A stretch of DNA of 37,511 nucleotides from an uncultured Prevotellaceae bacterium (lineage in GTDB: Bacteria; Bacteroidota; Bacteroidia; Bacteroidales; Bacteroidaceae): positions 69,769-107,279 of the forward strand of contig CACYRB010000003.1 in assembly GCA_902776685.1 (NCBI GenBank), read 5' to 3'. A model generated the notes under the pieces. It was not told where the DNA came from, made no database searches, and saw nothing but the letters and a program-made list of their open reading frames with translations. Made by a program: the position numbers and the translations under genes. Below, one piece after another: positions 1-8,006 of this stretch. Numbering within the stretch: position 1 is the first letter of the stretch; the number at the start of each line of letters is the position of its first letter.

Positions 1-141
1 CGAAGATAATTGTTATTTTGTTAATGTGTCTCTCTGCCGAAGATAATTGTTATTTTGTTAATATGTCTCTCTGCCGAAGATAATTGTTATTTTGTTAATA
101 TGTCTCTCTGCCGAAGAAAATTGTTATTTTGTTAATATGTC
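1..141. repeat. 37-bp tandem repeat array upstream of argB
   Basis: Three full copies of a 37-bp AT-rich unit (1-37, 38-74, 75-111) and a diverging fourth copy from 112 run up to the argB start. The core ATTGTTATTTTGTTAAT is nearly invariant; the first copy differs by G for A in TTAATGTG. The unit is not a multiple of three and the copies contain no sustained reading frame, so it is non-coding. The array is cut by the left window edge, so total copy number is unknown. Each unit has a weak resemblance (TTATTTTG) to the Bacteroidota -7 box TAnnTTTG, but this is not a clean match. Confidence 0.9.
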
Positions 142-152
142 TTATAAATAAT

Positions 153-950
153 ATGTCCTTATATCGAAATCACAAACCCAATCTCACCATCGTCAAGGTC
201 GGCGGCGCAGTAGTTGAAGACCCCGCCCGCCTCGACCAGCTCCTCCGCCGCTTTGCCGCCATCGAAGGCCCCAAGATTCTCGTCCACGGCGGCGGACGGC
301 GAGCCACAGCCGTAGCCACCGCCCTCGGCATCGAGACCAAGATGGTCGACGGACGCCGCATCACCGACGCCGACATGCTCAACGTCGTCACCATGGTCTA
401 CGGCGGACTCGTCAACAAGACCATCGTCGCCCGCATGCAAGCCCTCGGCATCGACGCCATAGGACTCACCGGAGCCGACCTCGACATCATCCGCTCACAC
501 CGGCGACCACCCAAAGACGGCATCGACTACGGCTTCGTCGGCGACGTCGACAAAGTAAACACCACGAAAATCTCCCGATTCATCCAGAGCAACACCGTAC
601 CCGTCATCGCCCCCCTCACCCACGACGCCCACGGCAACATGCTCAACACCAACGCCGACACCATAGCCTCCGAGACCGCCAAAGCCATGGCACGCACCCA
701 CCACGTGACACTCGTCTTCGCCTTCGAGAAACCCGGCGTGCTGGCCAACCCCGACGACGACAACACCCCCATCCCCAGCATCACCCGCGACAGCCTCCCC
801 CGGCTCGTAGCCGACGGAACCGTCACAGGCGGCATGATACCCAAGATAGAAAACGCCCTCGCAGCCGTCGACGCCGGCGTCAGCCAAGTCGTCATCACCC
901 GCGCCGACCTCATCGGCACCCCCCACGGCACCATCATACAAAACAGTTGA
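153..950 (+). CDS. argB: Acetylglutamate kinase (arginine biosynthesis)
   Basis: This is a 265-residue amino-acid kinase fold protein that phosphorylates the gamma-carboxylate of N-acylated glutamate, the second step of arginine synthesis, in the cytoplasm. The family signatures are visible: KVGG at residues 15-18, the HGGG nucleotide and substrate loop at 45-48, the DGRRITD and GGLVNK segments, the LTGAD segment, and TGGMIPKIENA near the C terminus. I chose the ATG at 153; an upstream in-frame TTG at 129 would add eight residues but falls inside the repeat array. Bacteroides species use succinylated rather than acetylated intermediates in this pathway, so the true substrate may be N-succinylglutamate; that is inference from the phylum. 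Codon use is strongly C-ending. The sigma factor gene follows after 66 bp. Confidence 0.95.
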   Translation: MSLYRNHKPNLTIVKVGGAVVEDPARLDQLLRRFAAIEGPKILVHGGGRRATAVATALGIETKMVDGRRITDADMLNVVTMVYGGLVNKTIVARMQALGIDAIGLTGADLDIIRSHRRPPKDGIDYGFVGDVDKVNTTKISRFIQSNTVPVIAPLTHDAHGNMLNTNADTIASETAKAMARTHHVTLVFAFEKPGVLANPDDDNTPIPSITRDSLPRLVADGTVTGGMIPKIENALAAVDAGVSQVVITRADLIGTPHGTIIQNS

Positions 951-972
951 AATCAACTTTTTTTACCTTTCC

Positions 973-999
973 TTGTAACTTTTTCCCACCCCAAACGTC
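973..999 (+). promoter_or_regulatory. Putative ECF sigma-dependent promoter
   Basis: A TTGTAACTT element (GTAAC at 975-979) is followed by exactly 16 bases and then CGTC (996-999), which matches the general ECF promoter layout of an AAC-containing -35 and a CGTC -10. It lies 17 bases before the sigma gene start, which suggests autoregulation by the sigma factor encoded next. The match is by eye to the general consensus only. Confidence 0.55.
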
Positions 1000-1016
1000 A
1001 TTAAAACAGAGAGAAG

Positions 1017-1529
1017 ATGAAAAAAGTCAGTTTCCGAAACGACGTCCTGCCCCTCAAGGACATCCTCTACAGGCTCGCCCTGCGCATCACGCAGAACAGC
1101 CAAGAGGCAGAAGACATCGTGCAGGACACACTCATCAAAGTCTGGAACCGGCGCGACACATGGGAACAGATAGACTCCATCGAAGCCTTCAGCCTCACCG
1201 TCTGCCGCAACCTCTCGCTCGACCACCTGCGACGCCACGACAACCAGAGCCAGCCCCTCGACCAGGCCGAAGCCCTTGCCACCGACCGCCGCACCTCACC
1301 CTACGAGCAAGCCGTCAGCCAAGACCGCATCGACACCGTACGCCGGCTCGTCAACTCACTGCCCGAGAAACAACGCACCTGCATGCAGCTGCGCGACTTC
1401 GAAGGCAAAACCTACAAAGACATTGCCGCCATCATGGGCATCACCGAAGAACAAGTCAAAGTCAACATCTTCCGCGCCCGCCAGACCATCAAACAACGAT
1501 TCAACGAAATAGAAAACTATGGACTATAA
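1017..1529 (+). CDS. ECF-family RNA polymerase sigma factor
   Basis: A 170-residue sigma-70 family protein of the extracytoplasmic function type. Region 2 covers about residues 10-75, with the core-binding helix DIVQDTLIKVW at 33-43 and a DNA-melting segment ending in LDHLRR. Region 4 covers about 105-160, with the SLPEKQR start and a helix-turn-helix around YKDIAAIMGITEEQVKVNIF. Size and two-domain layout are normal for the family. The stop overlaps the next gene by 11 bp, so the two are translationally coupled. An ECF-like promoter precedes it. No regulon can be inferred beyond probable autoregulation; a placement downstream of argB is, from memory, usual in Bacteroides relatives. Confidence 0.92.
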   Translation: MKKVSFRNDVLPLKDILYRLALRITQNSQEAEDIVQDTLIKVWNRRDTWEQIDSIEAFSLTVCRNLSLDHLRRHDNQSQPLDQAEALATDRRTSPYEQAVSQDRIDTVRRLVNSLPEKQRTCMQLRDFEGKTYKDIAAIMGITEEQVKVNIFRARQTIKQRFNEIENYGL

Positions 1530-2001
1530 GTACATCAACCAGCTACTGCAGCGCTACTGGAACTGCGAGACCACGCTCGAGGAAGAGAAAATCCTCCGCG
1601 CCTTCTTCAGCCAGGCCCGCATCCCCGCCCACCTCGAGCCCTACCGCCCCCTGTTCGTCTACCAGCAGGAAGAACAGCACACCCGCCTCGGCAGCCACTT
1701 CGACGAGCAGGTGACCGCACTCATCGACGAGCCCGTCACCGTCAAGGCCCGCACCCTCACCCCCACCCGCCGCCTCATGCCCCTCTTCAAGGCAGCAGCC
1801 ATGGTCGCCATCATCCTCACGCTCGGCAACGCCATGCAGAAGCCCTTCCAGAAAGGCTACCCCGAAGCCGCCCCCGCCACCCAAGCCGCCCCCGGCACCA
1901 CCGTAGCCCTCGGCAGCGACACCACCAAGGTCGACACCCTGCAGCAGAGCAGCCTCCGGCAGCTGCCAGCCACCAGCCCCGTGATAATGAACAATGAATA
2001 G
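1519..2001 (+). CDS. Membrane protein, probable anti-sigma factor
   Basis: A 160-residue protein with an N-terminal cytoplasmic part of about 85 residues, one predicted membrane helix at about 87-105 (MPLFKAAAMVAIILTLGNAM) and a periplasmic tail rich in Ala, Pro and Thr. Its start lies inside the end of the sigma gene. Position, topology and overlap fit a single-pass anti-sigma factor that would hold the ECF sigma factor at the membrane. I see no zinc-binding HxxxCxxC motif, so it is not a ZAS-type anti-sigma factor. There is no clear recognisable domain; the function is inferred from context, and a structural membrane protein unrelated to sigma control cannot be excluded. Confidence 0.65.
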   Translation: MDYKYINQLLQRYWNCETTLEEEKILRAFFSQARIPAHLEPYRPLFVYQQEEQHTRLGSHFDEQVTALIDEPVTVKARTLTPTRRLMPLFKAAAMVAIILTLGNAMQKPFQKGYPEAAPATQAAPGTTVALGSDTTKVDTLQQSSLRQLPATSPVIMNNE

Positions 2002-2201
2002 TTTTCAGTTTTTAGTTTTTAGTTTTCAGTTTTTCAACTCTACACTATGAACTATGCACTATGGACTATGCATTATGCACCCGGCATTTAAGAAGATAAT
2101 TTCTATGCTTTCTCTATAAAACAACAACAATTAGTAAAACAAACGAAACTGTGAAGTTTCACTTTTTTCTCTCAAATTTTTTTCATACCATAACTAATGT
2201 G

Positions 2202-2240
2202 AATCCGCAACCCAGACCAGGGCTGCGGATTTGCTTTTTT
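2202..2240 (+). terminator. Intrinsic terminator after the sigma/anti-sigma pair
   Basis: AATCCGCAACCC (2202-2213) pairs with GGGCTGCGGATT (2220-2231) across the loop AGACCA, with one A/C mismatch, and is followed by TGCTTTTTT. The preceding stretch 2002-2201 holds AT-rich simple repeats (TTTTTAG/TTTTCAG and ACTATG-type) and no gene. Confidence 0.8.
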
Positions 2241-2338
2241 ATATAGCCAAATCGCGAATATTCTAACTTTTGCACTTCATTTAATTTCAAATTTCTAAAA
2301 TTTCTGTAAAAACAGGAGTGATAATTGAATATTTTTAG

Positions 2339-2346
2339 TATCTTTG
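2339..2346 (+). promoter_or_regulatory. Bacteroidota-type -7 box (TATCTTTG)
   Basis: TATCTTTG matches the TAnnTTTG -7 consensus of the phylum exactly. I find no good TTTG -33 box at the usual 19-21 base spacing. It lies just ahead of the folded RNA region at about 2353-2562 and 288 bp upstream of the receptor gene, so it could drive either or both. Confidence 0.6.
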
Positions 2347-2352
2347 CAAAGC

Positions 2353-2562
2353 ATTATGGTAGGTATATCATTTATGCATGACTTATTGAAATAACGAAGC
2401 GTTATGCTTCTCTTGCTATAGGAGACCTGAGAAATTTCTTAAGCATCGCAAGGGAGTATGATGGTTCGCGCATATAGCGTGGGCTGTTCTACACCATTCA
2501 AGATGCAAGGTTTTCTCAGGACCTCCTATAGAAGAGTGGGCGTAATCAGTGCCACGCTTCTA
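2353..2562 (+). ncRNA. Candidate structured RNA (6S-like RNA or receptor-gene leader)
   Basis: A region without reading frames folds strongly. CTATAGGAG (2416-2424) pairs perfectly with CTCCTATAG (2523-2531), and CCTGAGAAA (2426-2434) pairs with TTTCTCAGG (2512-2520), with a small asymmetric bulge between them. Inside are GCATC/GATGC (2443-2447/2502-2506), ATGGT/ACCAT (2461-2465/2493-2497) and a GCGC/GCGT apical hairpin. The long stem can extend by CTCTT/AAGAG (2410-2414/2532-2536). That extension competes with a 3' hairpin AGAAGAGTGG/CCACGCTTCT (2530-2539/2552-2561), and with an upstream hairpin GAAGC/GCTTC (2396-2400/2406-2410). A -7 box precedes it. The rod with internal loops recalls 6S RNA, but I cannot confirm the family, and there is no clear terminator before the next gene, so a cis-acting leader is equally possible. 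SRP RNA hallmarks are absent. Confidence 0.5.
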
Positions 2563-2633
2563 CGTAAAAATAGGACAGAGACTCCTTAAAGGTGCTGTAA
2601 GGGGGTGCAGAGAAACATATTGTATAGAGCCTT

Positions 2634-5324
2634 ATGAACAGAAGACAACTCATCACGATTATCCTTGCGCTCATGCTGGGCGCAGTCATGGTACAGGCCG
2701 ACATCGTAAAAGGCCGTGTAGTAGATGCAGACACTGGCGAACCGCTTCCAGGAGCGGAAGTTGTGTTCAAAGAAGAATCCATCGACATGCGCAGCGTCAT
2801 CCAAAGTACGACCAGAACCGATTCAGTAGGATGGTTTCAACATGCCTGTCAGATGGAAATGTCGAAACTGAGCATCACGGCAAACTATTTTGGCTATCAC
2901 AGTCAGACGGTGCAGCGGATGGGCAACAACGACCGCGACACCGTGACAATCGACGATTTCCGGTTGAAGATGGACGAGCACCTATTAGATGAGGTGACGG
3001 TGGTAGGCCGTATACGCCGTTTCTACATGCGGGGCGATACTGTGGTGTTCAATCCTGAGGCATTTAAGACTCAGGACGGCGCACGATTGATAGAACTGAT
3101 AGAGCAGCTGCCGGGTGTAAGCATCAATAACGGCAAACTGCTATGGAACGGAGAACCGCTGAAACTGATGATGAACGGACAGCAAGCATTCAGCGAGACT
3201 ATGCTGACGAACCTGCTGCCCGTCGAGGCCGTGAAGGATGTCAAGGCTTACGACAAGAAGAGTGATTTCGAGCAGCAGACAGGTGTGGCCGACGGCAAAG
3301 AGGAACATGTGCTCGACGTGACCATCAAACCAGGATTTATGGACAAAATCTATGGTGACACGGAACTGAAGGGGCTTACAAGCAAGAATTATGCCGCCCA
3401 CCTGCGAGCCATGCGTCTGAGCGACACCGACCCGCTGATGCTATATGGTCGTGTAGCCGACGACCCGACGAAAATCAATGCGATGACGATAAACCGCAGT
3501 AGCTCGTATGGAACCATCAATCCCATCCGTCAGCAAATGGGAGTGGCGGGCTATAGCCATCTGTGGAAGCCTCAGTACAAAGTAGACCGACCAAGCCATT
3601 GGAGCATCAACGGCGGAGTCAACCACACCGACCAACGAAAAGACAGCTGGGAAAACCGACAGAACTACCTGCCAGGCACTACTGCGAGCGAGACTGACCA
3701 GACGAGCAGTAATTATCAGCACGACCTGAAAATCCCCGTTGACTTCAGTTCCTTTTTTAACCTCTCTACGAACACGAAGTTGAATGTTTTTGCCAACCTC
3801 ACCTACAATCGTAAGCGCACAACGATGGAAAACAAACAACAGACTTTTGACCTTGCAAATCCCAATACAATGACAAACACTTCCGACTATCACTCACTAT
3901 CTACCGAGGAAGGCTTCTCGACAAACGTCAGGAGCAATCTGTCCTCTTTGCTCGGAAAGACCGAACTCAGTGTATCGGCTTTACTGACATACGAAAACAA
4001 GAAGAGTAACGGAGAATCGACGGGCTTATACCAGTATTTTCAAAGCGGAACAGCTCAGACCGACCGCCAACATTATCACGCCCCTACCCACCACCTCACA
4101 GCCGAAGCCAGTGTGCAGGTCCGACGTGCTTTTGGCAAGAGCCTATCTGCAATGGTTAGTTGGCAAACCGCTTACAACAATAACTTCCGCGACGAACAGC
4201 GACATCGTGCCGACACACTCGACCTTGCCAACAGCTTGCGCCGCAATGATGACACTTGGCGTAACACCCTCTATTTGGAAGCCAACGTCACACATGGTAA
4301 ATTCAGCGCAAAGCCCATGCTCAACCTCACCCATTGGCATGAGCAGACGGATTACCGACGCGGGCGGCTCGACACCCTTGCACGTCGCACTCTTCTGCTT
4401 GCCACGCCCACACTGGAGCTGACCTACCGATTGCAAAAGCAGACCCGGCTCAGCAGCCACATCGCTTACTCGTCCTACAGTCCCGACCTCATTGACTGCA
4501 TAGGCTATCGAGACGACACTAATCCGCTCTATGTCACGCTGGGCAATCCCGACCTAAAGACCTCTCACACGCTGAGTGCCAGCCTCGACATTTCCTCGAT
4601 GCTCACCCACGCCAGCCAAGTGCTGAACTTCTCCGTGAACTATAGCAAAAACTACAATCCCATCGGCACCATCCTCCACTATAACTCACTGACGGGAGCC
4701 TACTGCGCCCAGAAACAGAATGTCAGGGGCGGTGAGCGTTGGGGAGCCAGCCTCAGTTACGAACGCGACCTTGGCGAAGGCTTCCATATCAGGAACGACA
4801 TCTCTGAAGGCTACGGCCAGTCATACGGCATCATGACACTGGTGGATGATGCTACGGGCATCACCTACAACCGTCAGCGCAGCTCTGATTTCTCCGAGCG
4901 CCTGAACCTGCAATACTCCAATGGAGCTTTCTTCTTGTTCCTCGGGCAAAACTTCAACTGGCATCGCTACACCTATAGCAACGGTAACCAGTCACGGCAG
5001 AACATCTACAACTACCGTGCCGCATTCACCTTTAGCTACAAATTGAAAACTTGGGAGTTTCAGTTCATTCCCGACTTCTTTCTCGACCGCGGCTATATGT
5101 CTGATGCGATGAACACCAACCGTTTCCTGCTCAATGCCCGTGTCAGCTACAAGTTTATGAAGAACAAGGCAAGCCTCATGCTCTATGCCCAAGACCTCCT
5201 TAACCGTTCAACCAACAACTTCAGCGATGTCACGGCAACCTCTCGCACCGAGGGCGGCAGTTCGTTCCTGCACCACTACGTGTCGCTTACTTTTAACTAT
5301 AAGTTTGATGCGAAGAAAAAGTAA
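2634..5324 (+). CDS. TonB-receptor-like outer membrane beta-barrel protein
   Basis: An 896-residue outer membrane protein. Residues 1-22 form a signal peptide, about 23-115 a carboxypeptidase-regulatory-like beta-sandwich (VKGRVVDADTGEPLPGAEV), followed by a LDEVTVVG segment like the one preceding SusC-type plugs. A plug-like part (LIELIEQLPGVSINNGKLLWNG) follows at about 140-190, and the rest is a barrel with alternating aromatic strands, ending in YVSLTFNYKF plus a short lysine tail. It belongs with the CarboxypepD-reg outer membrane beta-barrel group rather than with SusC, since no SusD partner follows. The ligand is unknown. The gene stands alone, 633 bp after the previous gene, behind a candidate structured leader. 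Base composition is visibly lower in GC than in its neighbours, which may mean transfer or a different selection on codon use. It converges on the NUDIX gene with 13 bp between the stops. Confidence 0.85.
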   Translation: MNRRQLITIILALMLGAVMVQADIVKGRVVDADTGEPLPGAEVVFKEESIDMRSVIQSTTRTDSVGWFQHACQMEMSKLSITANYFGYHSQTVQRMGNNDRDTVTIDDFRLKMDEHLLDEVTVVGRIRRFYMRGDTVVFNPEAFKTQDGARLIELIEQLPGVSINNGKLLWNGEPLKLMMNGQQAFSETMLTNLLPVEAVKDVKAYDKKSDFEQQTGVADGKEEHVLDVTIKPGFMDKIYGDTELKGLTSKNYAAHLRAMRLSDTDPLMLYGRVADDPTKINAMTINRSSSYGTINPIRQQMGVAGYSHLWKPQYKVDRPSHWSINGGVNHTDQRKDSWENRQNYLPGTTASETDQTSSNYQHDLKIPVDFSSFFNLSTNTKLNVFANLTYNRKRTTMENKQQTFDLANPNTMTNTSDYHSLSTEEGFSTNVRSNLSSLLGKTELSVSALLTYENKKSNGESTGLYQYFQSGTAQTDRQHYHAPTHHLTAEASVQVRRAFGKSLSAMVSWQTAYNNNFRDEQRHRADTLDLANSLRRNDDTWRNTLYLEANVTHGKFSAKPMLNLTHWHEQTDYRRGRLDTLARRTLLLATPTLELTYRLQKQTRLSSHIAYSSYSPDLIDCIGYRDDTNPLYVTLGNPDLKTSHTLSASLDISSMLTHASQVLNFSVNYSKNYNPIGTILHYNSLTGAYCAQKQNVRGGERWGASLSYERDLGEGFHIRNDISEGYGQSYGIMTLVDDATGITYNRQRSSDFSERLNLQYSNGAFFLFLGQNFNWHRYTYSNGNQSRQNIYNYRAAFTFSYKLKTWEFQFIPDFFLDRGYMSDAMNTNRFLLNARVSYKFMKNKASLMLYAQDLLNRSTNNFSDVTATSRTEGGSSFLHHYVSLTFNYKFDAKKK

Positions 5325-5337
5325 ATGAAAACGGAAT

Positions 5338-5874
5338 TTAATTCCGTGTCCCTCCGTGTTCTTCCGCTGCTAATTTCAACTTTTCGACGGCTTGGCGGAT
5401 GGAGGGGAGGCCGAAGTCGGCGGGGCGGAGCTGGTCGGGGCGGAGCCAGAGCACTTCGGCGGCGTCGTCGCCGGCATGGAGCGTGGCGAGGTCGCTCACC
5501 TGGCAGGCAAAGAAGAGGTCGAGCGTGGGGATGTCGACGCCGCTATAGCGATAGAGGTTGGGCAGGCTGAACAGGAAGCGCACGGCGGTCACGTGGAGCC
5601 CGGTCTCTTCCTTCACCTCGCGGGCCACGCCCGCCTCGGCGGTCTCTCCGGCATCGGCAAAGCCTCCGGGCAGATCGAGCGTGCCCTTGGCAGGCTCACA
5701 ACGTCGCCGCACCACCAGCAGCCGGCCTTGGTCGTCGTAGATGAGCGCCACATAGGCCGCGCTCGCATTGACGAACAGCTCGAAGCCGCAGTGGTCGCAG
5801 CGCAGACTTTTCACACTGTTTGCAGCAAATGCCGACGAGCCACAAACCGGACAAAAACGGAATTTCTCTTTCAT
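5338..5874 (-). CDS. NUDIX hydrolase with N-terminal zinc ribbon
   Basis: A 178-residue cytoplasmic hydrolase. A zinc ribbon is formed by C8, C11, C26 and C29 (FCPVCG and RCDHCG). The NUDIX box is complete at 71-93: G71, E77, R85-E86, E89-E90 and G92, so metal-dependent cleavage of a nucleoside diphosphate-linked compound is expected. A zinc ribbon before a NUDIX domain recalls the NudC NADH pyrophosphatase arrangement, but the protein is shorter than NudC and I do not see the NudC SQPWPFPxS motif; the substrate is therefore open. It ends only 13 bp from the receptor gene in convergent orientation; a short palindrome (ACGGAATTTAATTCCGT, 5331-5347) covers both ends. Confidence 0.9.
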   Translation of the reverse strand: MKEKFRFCPVCGSSAFAANSVKSLRCDHCGFELFVNASAAYVALIYDDQGRLLVVRRRCEPAKGTLDLPGGFADAGETAEAGVAREVKEETGLHVTAVRFLFSLPNLYRYSGVDIPTLDLFFACQVSDLATLHAGDDAAEVLWLRPDQLRPADFGLPSIRQAVEKLKLAAEEHGGTRN

Positions 5875-5887
5875 AAATCAATTATCA

Positions 5888-6136
5888 GGAGTTAAGGAGT
5901 TAAGGAGTTAAGACGATAGGGGTGGCAAATGGAGAACTATCCTCTCCATCCCGAGCGAAGCTCGCCCCCCCGTAGCCTTCCCTCTAAAAATCATGCAAAA
6001 TGTTAAATGTTCAACCTTCAATGTTAAATGTTATATGTATCTTCTTTTCAAAGTGCAATATTACAAAAAAAATCGTTATCTTTGCAAAAATTGTCAAAAA
6101 ATAAACATTTTAGGAGTTAAGGAGTTAAGACGATAG
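5888..6136. repeat. Direct repeats of GGAGTTAA flanking a 190-bp spacer
   Basis: The string GGAGTTAA occurs three times in tandem and ends in GACGATAG at 5888-5919; a two-copy version with the same GACGATAG end occurs at 6113-6136. The spacer between them is AT-rich, has no gene and contains the -7 box before the esterase genes. Confidence 0.7.
6077..6084 (+). promoter_or_regulatory. Bacteroidota-type -7 box before the esterase pair
   Basis: TATCTTTG matches the TAnnTTTG consensus and lies 67 bp before the first esterase start. No convincing TTTG is present at the -33 position, so this is a partial match. Confidence 0.55.
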
Positions 6137-6150
6137 TTAAGGTTAACACT

Positions 6151-7017
6151 ATGAGCATGATTCATTTAACGAAAATACTCAGCCTTGCAGCAGCCTTGCT
6201 GACGACGACTACGTTCTGCCCTGCGCAGCAATCCTACGCGTCGGGCGACGTCAAGGCTATCGACGTTGACCTGTGGGGCGGCTCGCCACGCGTGAAGAGC
6301 GTGGAGAAGGGCGACAAAGCGCGGCTGCACGTCTATCTGCCTGCCGACAGCATTGCCACGGGTCGCGCCGTGGTCATCTGTCCGGGCGGAAGCTATGCCG
6401 GGCTGGCCATCGACAACGAGGGCACAGGCTGGGTGCCTTTCTTCAACAACCGGGGCATTGCCGCCATCGTGCTCGAATACCGGTTGCCGCGCGGCAAGAA
6501 GGAGGTTCCCATCAGCGATGCCGAGCAGGCCATCCGTTATGTGAGGAAGAAGGCGGCAGCTTGGAAAGTCAATCCGCGCGACGTGGGCATCATGGGTTCC
6601 TCGGCGGGCGGACACCTCGCCTCGGTGGTTGCCACGCAAGCGCCTGCCGACGCGCGTCCCGACTTCCAGATTCTGTTCTATCCCGTCATCTCCATGGTGA
6701 AGGGCGCTACACACATCGAGTCGCACGACAATTTCTTCGGCAAGAAGAAAAAGGTGAAGGAGAAAGATGAGGAGCAGTATTGCAGCGACCTCCGCGTGAG
6801 CAGGAACACCCCACGCGCCTGTATCCTGCTGGCCAACGACGACACCGTGGTGCCTGCGCTCCACGGCCTCAACTACTTCAAGGCCCTGCAAGCCCAGAAG
6901 GTGCCGGCCACCCTGCTGGTCTATCCCGACGGCGGCCACGGCTTCGGCTCGCAGAAAGAGTTTGCCTACCACTTCGAGATGGAGCTCGACCTGCAGGCTT
7001 GGCTCGAGAGCTTTTAA
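6151..7017 (+). CDS. Secreted alpha/beta-hydrolase (carbohydrate-esterase-like), copy 1
   Basis: A 288-residue exported esterase. A signal peptide ends near residue 26 (FCPAQ). The alpha/beta-hydrolase catalytic machinery is complete: oxyanion-hole PGGSY at 78-82, nucleophile S151 in GSSAGG, acid D231 in NDDTVVP and base H263 in GGHGFG. This pattern fits the acetyl-xylan/acetyl-esterase-like hydrolases common in Bacteroidota polysaccharide degraders; the exact ester is unknown. The next gene is a paralogue at high similarity, so the pair arose by tandem duplication. Two starts, 6151 and 6157, are possible; 6151 is used. A run of lysines (GKKKKVKEKDE, about 197-207) forms an insertion that copy 2 lacks. 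Confidence 0.85.
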   Translation: MSMIHLTKILSLAAALLTTTTFCPAQQSYASGDVKAIDVDLWGGSPRVKSVEKGDKARLHVYLPADSIATGRAVVICPGGSYAGLAIDNEGTGWVPFFNNRGIAAIVLEYRLPRGKKEVPISDAEQAIRYVRKKAAAWKVNPRDVGIMGSSAGGHLASVVATQAPADARPDFQILFYPVISMVKGATHIESHDNFFGKKKKVKEKDEEQYCSDLRVSRNTPRACILLANDDTVVPALHGLNYFKALQAQKVPATLLVYPDGGHGFGSQKEFAYHFEMELDLQAWLESF

Positions 7018-7074
7018 GAAGTGAAGAGTGATAAGTAAGAAGTGAAAAGTGAAAAAGTAAAAATACATAAAATT

Positions 7075-7893
7075 ATGAAACGCATATTGATATTCGTCTT
7101 TGCCCTTCAGTCGGCAGTATTCACCTTTGCACAGCGCACGTTCGACGTCGACCTGTGGAACGGCGACCCGCGCGTGGTTAGCAGCGACGCCGAAGACATG
7201 GCCTCGCTGCGCGTCTTCCTGCCCGAGGCCAAACGCGCCACCGGCCGTGCCATCGTCATCTGTCCGGGCGGAGGTTACGAGCACCTCGCCATCGACCACG
7301 AGGGCTACGACTGGGGACCCTTCTTTGCCAATCAGGGCGTGGCAGCCATCGTGCTCAAATACCGCATGCCCCACGGCAACTGTCAGGTACCCATCAGCGA
7401 CGCCGAGCAAGCCATGCGACTGGTGCGCGCCAATGCCGAGGGCTGGAACATCAGTCCCAACGACGTGGGCATCATGGGATTCTCTGCCGGCGGACACCTC
7501 GCCTCAACGCTCGCCACGCATAGCAAGGGCGACGCCCGTCCCGACTTCCAGATTCTCTTCTACCCCGTCATCTCCATGCAGCCCGGCTACACCCACAAAG
7601 GCTCGCACGACAACTTCCTGAGCAGCTACACCACGAAGAGCGAAGAGCGCAACTACTCCAACGACCTGCAGGTGAGCCGTAACACGCCGCGTGCCCTCAT
7701 CATCCTCAGCGACGATGACGACGTGGTGGAGCCCAACAACGGCGTGAGCTACTACACCGAGCTCTACCGCCACGACGTGCCCGCCTCGCTCTACGTCTAC
7801 CCCACCGGCGGCCACGGCTACGGCATCCGCCCCACCTTCCGCTTCCACATCGAGATGCTGCTCAACATCAAAGCCTGGCTGAAAAGCTTCTGA
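7075..7893 (+). CDS. Secreted alpha/beta-hydrolase (carbohydrate-esterase-like), copy 2
   Basis: A 272-residue paralogue of the preceding gene. Starting at 7075 gives a clean signal peptide (MKRILIFVFALQSAVFTFAQ); the in-frame codon at 7042 lies in a purine-rich simple repeat and is rejected. Catalytic residues correspond one to one: PGGGY at 64-68, S137 in GFSAGG, D215 in SDDDDVV and H247 in GGHGYG. Both copies share the ARPDFQILFYPVISM block before a SHDNF segment. Divergence is spread along the whole length, which suggests an old duplication with possible different substrate preference. The two genes are separated by 57 bp of AAGTGAAAAGTG-type repeat and are probably co-transcribed. Confidence 0.85.
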   Translation: MKRILIFVFALQSAVFTFAQRTFDVDLWNGDPRVVSSDAEDMASLRVFLPEAKRATGRAIVICPGGGYEHLAIDHEGYDWGPFFANQGVAAIVLKYRMPHGNCQVPISDAEQAMRLVRANAEGWNISPNDVGIMGFSAGGHLASTLATHSKGDARPDFQILFYPVISMQPGYTHKGSHDNFLSSYTTKSEERNYSNDLQVSRNTPRALIILSDDDDVVEPNNGVSYYTELYRHDVPASLYVYPTGGHGYGIRPTFRFHIEMLLNIKAWLKSF

Positions 7894-8006
7894 AAAGGTG
7901 AAAAGGTGAAAAGGTAAAAAAGTGAAAAAGTAAAAAGTGAAATTGGTAATTTCTGTTATTTCTGCGCTTTCTGCGAGAGATTAAGAAGTGATAAGTGAAA
8001 ACTGAT

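Noticed and set aside
2353-2562. Signal recognition particle RNA or tmRNA
   Set aside because: The GGAA-type apical loop and conserved GGTCAGG/AGCAGCC segments of SRP RNA, and the tRNA-like ends of tmRNA, are not visible.
6166-7497. 443-codon open frame on the minus strand across both esterase genes
   Set aside because: It runs through two genes with complete catalytic triads and the spacer between them; no domain is recognisable.
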